Below are positions 61,574 to 64,000 of a DNA stretch of 64,000 nt, piece by piece. Each line of letters begins with the position of its first letter. Positions within the stretch are counted from its first letter, which is position 1. The stretch covers positions 34,030-98,029 of the forward strand of contig CAZGTU010000008.1 in the NCBI GenBank assembly GCA_964528675.1. Reading direction: 5' to 3'. The notes beneath the pieces are model-generated. The model did not search any database, had not been told where the DNA came from, and worked only from the letters and a program-made list of their open reading frames with translations. The stretch is from CAYRTD01 sp964528675. Lineage in GTDB: Bacteria; Bacteroidota; Bacteroidia; Bacteroidales; GCA-2748055. The translations under genes and the position numbers were made by a program.

Positions 61574-63994
61574 ATGCTTCTTTCTGAATTAGGAACGAAT
61601 AAGAGCGGAATAATTGTTAAAGTAAATGGCAGGGGTGCTTTCCGAAAGAGAATCGGTGAGATGGGATTCATACGTGGAAGAAATGTGAAGGTAATAAAAA
61701 ATGCCCCCCTTCAGGACCCTGTCGAATACTCTATAATGGGTTATAAGGTTTCTCTCAGAAGATCAGAAGCTGCCCTTATTGAAGTAAGCACTGCAAAACC
61801 GGAAGAATATCTTAAAGCAAAGGATATTTCCCTCACCTACGACATCAGTAAAAAAGATGATATAATTCCCAGCCGCACCATCAATATTGCATTGATAGGT
61901 AACCCCAATTGTGGAAAAACCAGTATATTTAATTATTCTACACGTTCTTACGAACATGTAGGAAACTATGGCGGAGTTACCGTGGATACAAAATTTGCAC
62001 GTATTGAGCATGAGGGATATACCTTGAATATTTTTGACCTTCCCGGCACTTACTCCATGAGCTCTTATTCCCCGGAAGAAGTGTATGTCCGCAACTTCCT
62101 GATCCAGAATCCCCCTGATGTGGTTGTCAATGTAATTGATGCCACTAACCTGGAAAGAAACCTATATCTGACAAGTCAGCTCATCGATATGAATATCAAA
62201 GTTGTAGTGGCCTTAAACATGTATGATGAGCTAAAAAATTCGGATAATAAATTCAATCACCTGAAATTCGCCACCCTTCTAGGCATCCCCCTTGTCCCAA
62301 CCGTGGGCTCCAGGGGCAAAGGCCTTGCCCGATTGTTTGATGAGGTTATTAAGAAATACAGGCAGGAAGAAAAAAACAGGAAAAAGATCCATATCAATTA
62401 TGGTCCCGACCTTGAAAGATCAATTGAAAGAATAAGAAGTGAAATAGTTCTTTCAAAAGATCTTGAAATTCAAAATAAGGTATGTCCAAGATACATTGCA
62501 ATAAAACTTCTTGAAAATGATAAAGAAATTGTAAATATCCTGGATGAATGTGAAGACAAAGAAAGGCTTCTTACACTGGCTGAAAATGAACGCATCTCTA
62601 TTGAGGAAAAATACAATGATAAAACAGATAGTGTAATAACCGATTATCGTTATGGTTTTATCAAAGGAGCCTTAAAAGAAACCTTTATTCCTGCAGAGGA
62701 CATAAAAACTTCACCCAGTGAAAAAATTGATAAATTATTAACACATAAATACCTTGGCCTCCCGATTTTTTTCCTTTTTCTATGGATAAGCTTTATCAGC
62801 ACTTTTAAGATCGGGCAATATCCTGTTGCCTGGATCGAGAGTGGAGTAAGTTATATTTCAGGTTTTCTTAATTCTGCCATCCCGGAAGGAGATCTTCAGA
62901 ACCTCCTTATTGATGGTGTTATAGGAGGAGTGGGTGGAATTATAGTATTTCTGCCGAATATCCTGATTTTATTCTTCTTTATTTCATTTATGGAAGACAC
63001 AGGTTATATGGCAAGAGCAGCTTTTATCATGGATAAACTGATGCACAAGATCGGGTTACATGGAAAGTCATTTATCCCCCTTATAATGGGTTTTGGTTGC
63101 AATGTGCCGGCCATTATGTCTACCCGTATTATTGAAAGCAAAAATAACCGCTTACTTACCATTCTCATTCTGCCCTTTATGTCCTGCAGTGCAAGATTGC
63201 CGGTTTACATATTGATAATAAGTGCATTCTTCCCAACCAACCAGGGAAGCATTCTTTTTGGGATCTATCTTACAGGTATTTTCCTTGCTGTATTATCCGC
63301 ATTGATTTTTAAGCGATTGTTTTTCAAAAAAGATGATACCCCTTTCGTGATGGAATTGCCTCCCTATCGAATGCCAACCTTGAGGAATACATCCCGGCAT
63401 ATGTGGAACAAAGGATACCAGTATCTTCAAAAGATAGGAGGGATTATTCTTATTGCGTCTATAATAATCTGGGGATTAAATTATTACCCTGTTCATAGTA
63501 ATCTTTTAGCCGGAGAACAGGTTGAAAAAACAGAACAGGCAATGGCTTATGCAAATGAGCCGGAAGAAACAAATCAAATGTCATATCTTGAAAGAATTGG
63601 GCGGAGTATTCAACCTGTAATGGAACCCCTCGGATTTGACTGGAAAATGACGGTTAGCCTCCTTGCAGGTGTCACAGCTAAAGAAGTGGTGGTTAGTACA
63701 ATGGGAGTTATTTACGAGATTGACGAAGAAAACGGTTCTTTAAGCCTGGGAGAAAGACTTCAAGAAGAAAAATACCTTAAAGGATCCCGGGCAGGACAGT
63801 TGGTATATACTACTTCTGTAGCTCTTGCATTTTTAATGTTTACGCTTATATATTTTCCCTGTATTGCAGTTATAGCAACTGTAGCAAAAGAAACAGGGAC
63901 CTTCAAATGGGCAGCATTTCTCGTTGGATATACCACAATACTGGCATGGTTTATGTCTTATATTGTTTATAACATTGCTAATTTTATTACGTAA
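61574..63994 (+). CDS. feoB: Ferrous iron transporter FeoB with N-terminal FeoA domain
   Basis: About 806 residues. Residues 1-75 are a FeoA-like SH3 domain (MLLSELGTNKSGIIVKVNGRGAFRKRIGEMGFIRGRNVKVI). The GTPase follows with G1 LIGNPNCGKTSIFNYST, G3 DLPGTYSMS and G4 NMYD, then the GDI helices. A membrane core of about 10 helices with two Gate motifs (VNRLPVYI-like ARLPVYILII and MGFGCNVPAIMSTR) completes it. FeoB imports Fe2+ using GTP. The FeoA fusion is usual in Bacteroidota. I use ATG 61574; a TTG at 61556 is in frame but inferior. The gene ends 6 bases before the window edge. Confidence 0.95.
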   Translation: MLLSELGTNKSGIIVKVNGRGAFRKRIGEMGFIRGRNVKVIKNAPLQDPVEYSIMGYKVSLRRSEAALIEVSTAKPEEYLKAKDISLTYDISKKDDIIPSRTINIALIGNPNCGKTSIFNYSTRSYEHVGNYGGVTVDTKFARIEHEGYTLNIFDLPGTYSMSSYSPEEVYVRNFLIQNPPDVVVNVIDATNLERNLYLTSQLIDMNIKVVVALNMYDELKNSDNKFNHLKFATLLGIPLVPTVGSRGKGLARLFDEVIKKYRQEEKNRKKIHINYGPDLERSIERIRSEIVLSKDLEIQNKVCPRYIAIKLLENDKEIVNILDECEDKERLLTLAENERISIEEKYNDKTDSVITDYRYGFIKGALKETFIPAEDIKTSPSEKIDKLLTHKYLGLPIFFLFLWISFISTFKIGQYPVAWIESGVSYISGFLNSAIPEGDLQNLLIDGVIGGVGGIIVFLPNILILFFFISFMEDTGYMARAAFIMDKLMHKIGLHGKSFIPLIMGFGCNVPAIMSTRIIESKNNRLLTILILPFMSCSARLPVYILIISAFFPTNQGSILFGIYLTGIFLAVLSALIFKRLFFKKDDTPFVMELPPYRMPTLRNTSRHMWNKGYQYLQKIGGIILIASIIIWGLNYYPVHSNLLAGEQVEKTEQAMAYANEPEETNQMSYLERIGRSIQPVMEPLGFDWKMTVSLLAGVTAKEVVVSTMGVIYEIDEENGSLSLGERLQEEKYLKGSRAGQLVYTTSVALAFLMFTLIYFPCIAVIATVAKETGTFKWAAFLVGYTTILAWFMSYIVYNIANFIT

Positions 63995-64000
63995 AATAAA

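Noticed and set aside
1..64000. tRNA, rRNA, CRISPR array, prophage, insertion sequence or toxin-antitoxin/defence locus
   Set aside because: No T-arm GGTTCRAAYCC pattern, no spaced direct repeats, and no transposase, integrase, nuclease or antitoxin-like frame was found on either strand.

Overview
This 64 kb window comes from a member of the Bacteroidota. The evidence is a T9SS C-terminal sorting domain, a TonB-dependent receptor with a carboxypeptidase-regulatory N-terminal domain, a lipidated TamA homologue (TamL) behind TamB, a long NusB, the lineage families DUF3276, DUF4831 and DUF5606, a FeoA-FeoB fusion, and promoters of the TTTG-N19-TAnnTTTG type. The DNA is AT-rich. I see no rRNA, tRNA, CRISPR array, prophage, transposase or integrase, so this looks like a chromosomal core region with short accessory stretches. 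Order and genus cannot be fixed from the sequence alone.

Layout. 1-9.7 kb: an outer-membrane and carbohydrate-flavoured locus, with a truncated Tat-exported enolase-superfamily enzyme, a WD40 lipoprotein, a T9SS-exported beta-helix protein, a TonB receptor without SusD, a divergent HTH-like/transmembrane protein and a secreted TIM-barrel hydrolase. 9.8-16.2 kb: DEAD-box helicase, YihY/BrkB membrane protein, M48 lipoprotein protease and PBP1A. 16.4-18.8 kb: a run of very small stress-type membrane and lipoproteins (CsbD, lmo0937-like and others). 19.1-26.4 kb: the tamB-tamL pair. 26.8-29.3 kb: a five-haem cytochrome followed by a beta-barrel protein carrying one haem motif. 29.8-32.3 kb: GH15 enzyme and a lipoprotein. 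32.5-37.2 kb: metH-metF, overlapping by 4 bp and ended by a perfect palindrome. 37.2-42.2 kb: PepD, a thioredoxin-like protein, a DUF4831 lipoprotein and the Nnr NAD(P)HX repair enzyme. 42.6-49 kb: POT transporter plus lipoprotein, class II photolyase, and an FtsX/MacB permease behind a likely sigma-54 promoter. 49-61.2 kb: mostly minus-strand housekeeping genes (LysM/periplasmic-binding protein, purC, phoH, and the nusB-DUF1573-yajC-ybbR-coaE-dnaJ-like run) with a plus-strand SAM-hydrolase/mazG pair and DUF3276. 61.6-64 kb: feoB.

The least explained material is intergenic. A dispersed repeat occurs near 17.9, 38.8 and 61.4 kb, with 44 identical bases between two copies. The 61.2-61.45 kb copy sits in a long imperfect inverted repeat resembling a MITE. 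Two perfect palindromes at 37.15 and 44.80 kb share the same core. Two GGTAATCGG-type repeat scraps lie at 26.4 and 42.27 kb, and a composite palindromic element at 26.44-26.54 kb. Among proteins, the cytochrome/haem-barrel pair and the HTH-TM-ectodomain protein facing the TonB receptor are the most interesting candidates. No clear new defence or mobile system was found.
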